Origin: a bacterium
Lineage (GTDB): Bacteria > B130-G9
NCBI GenBank assembly: GCA_021160245.1
Contig: JAGHCW010000021.1
Location: 1-5,148 of the forward strand
Direction of reading: 5' to 3'
DNA: 5,148 nt
The notes beneath the pieces are model-generated. The model had not been told where the DNA came from, did not search any database, and worked only from the letters and a program-made list of their open reading frames with translations. Below are positions 5,073 to 5,148 of this stretch, piece by piece (the first letter of the stretch is position 1; every line of letters starts with the position of its first letter). Made by a program: the position numbers and the translations under genes.

Positions 5073-5148
5073 CGGGTGCGTTTTGGTCGGGGATGGACTG
5101 GCGAAGATGGGGGCCCGAAGTCGGAGACGTTCGAGTTTCTGGGCTTCA
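5073..5148 (+). pseudogene. Reverse transcriptase/maturase remnant, thumb/domain X side (frame-shifted, runs off the window)
   Basis: Read with codons starting at 5073 (the frame that includes 5130), the sequence gives RVRFGRGWTGEDGG and then PKSETFEFLGF to the edge. Intron reverse transcriptases of this type have a KTRLVRFGR-like segment after the YADD region, followed by KPETFDFLGFTH. Both are recognisable here, in the correct order. This frame differs from that of the N-terminal part (4328). Relative to the family pattern, roughly 70 to 80 residues between GTPQ and VRFGR are absent and the heptad block sits in their place. Confidence 0.75.

Larger units (their letters stand above)
3837..5148 (+). 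mobile_element. Group II intron (5' part; right end outside the window)
   Basis: The region from just after the epimerase to the window edge is a group II intron in the operon's direction. The expected 5' GUGYG appears twice, at 3837-3841 and 3848-3852, and I cannot choose between them with certainty. About 480-490 bases of non-coding structured sequence then precede an intron reverse transcriptase with its own ribosome binding site, the usual domain I-III then domain IV order. The conserved domain V hairpin and the 3' AY end are not in the window. The intron does not break a recognisable gene: it sits 22 to 33 bases past the epimerase stop. Its protein is damaged, so mobility would need a reverse transcriptase supplied by another copy. 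Confidence 0.85.

Noticed and set aside
4328-5148. Reading the reverse transcriptase as a retron or diversity-generating or defence-type enzyme
   Set aside because: Its motif series (GVDGVT, RPLGMPTLEDKIVQ, YGFRPGRSAHQAL, FEFLGF) and the structured leader with GUGCG are those of a group II intron maturase.

Overview
The window looks like a chromosomal piece of an uncultured or poorly known Gram-negative-type bacterium of moderate GC. No ribosomal RNA or other phylogenetic marker is present. The IHF-like gene followed by a short MerR-type regulator recalls Desulfobacterota/deltaproteobacterial-style gene order. That is recalled family knowledge and only weak evidence for a lineage.

Layout: (1) Bases 1-64, minus strand: the first 21 codons of a small gene that runs off the left edge. 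(2) Bases 94-1800, minus strand: a complete NodU/CmcH-family carbamoyltransferase. (3) Bases 1801-1996: a divergent promoter region with a candidate promoter on each strand and a near-consensus IHF-type site between them. (4) Bases 1997-3814, plus strand: a tight three-gene unit. It encodes an HU/IHF-family DNA-binding protein and a short MerR-family regulator, both starting at TTG, then a complete NAD-dependent nucleotide-sugar epimerase that carries a four-cysteine zinc-ribbon insert (dTDP-L-rhamnose 4-epimerase/WbiB-like). (5) From about 3837/3848 to the right edge: a group II intron in the same orientation, starting just after the epimerase stop. Its ribozyme domains I-III fill the ORF-less stretch, and its reverse transcriptase/maturase starts at 4328. 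The 3' end (domains V/VI) lies outside the window.

The most unusual feature is in the intron protein. The reverse transcriptase reads normally up to the GTPQ of the motif usually written GTPQGG..SP, then runs into about 85 bases of heptad-repeat DNA (AAGGATG units, then their inverted complement) and stops. After this block, recognisable reverse transcriptase/maturase sequence (VRFGR ... ETFEFLGF) resumes in another frame. The part that would carry the YADD catalytic motif is gone. The heptad block has therefore replaced, not merely interrupted, the core of the enzyme, so this intron copy cannot encode its own active reverse transcriptase.

Functionally, the carbamoyltransferase and the epimerase both fit surface polysaccharide or glycosylated-metabolite sugar modification. 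The IHF-like and MerR proteins may regulate the locus. I see no defence system, CRISPR array, tRNA or rRNA.
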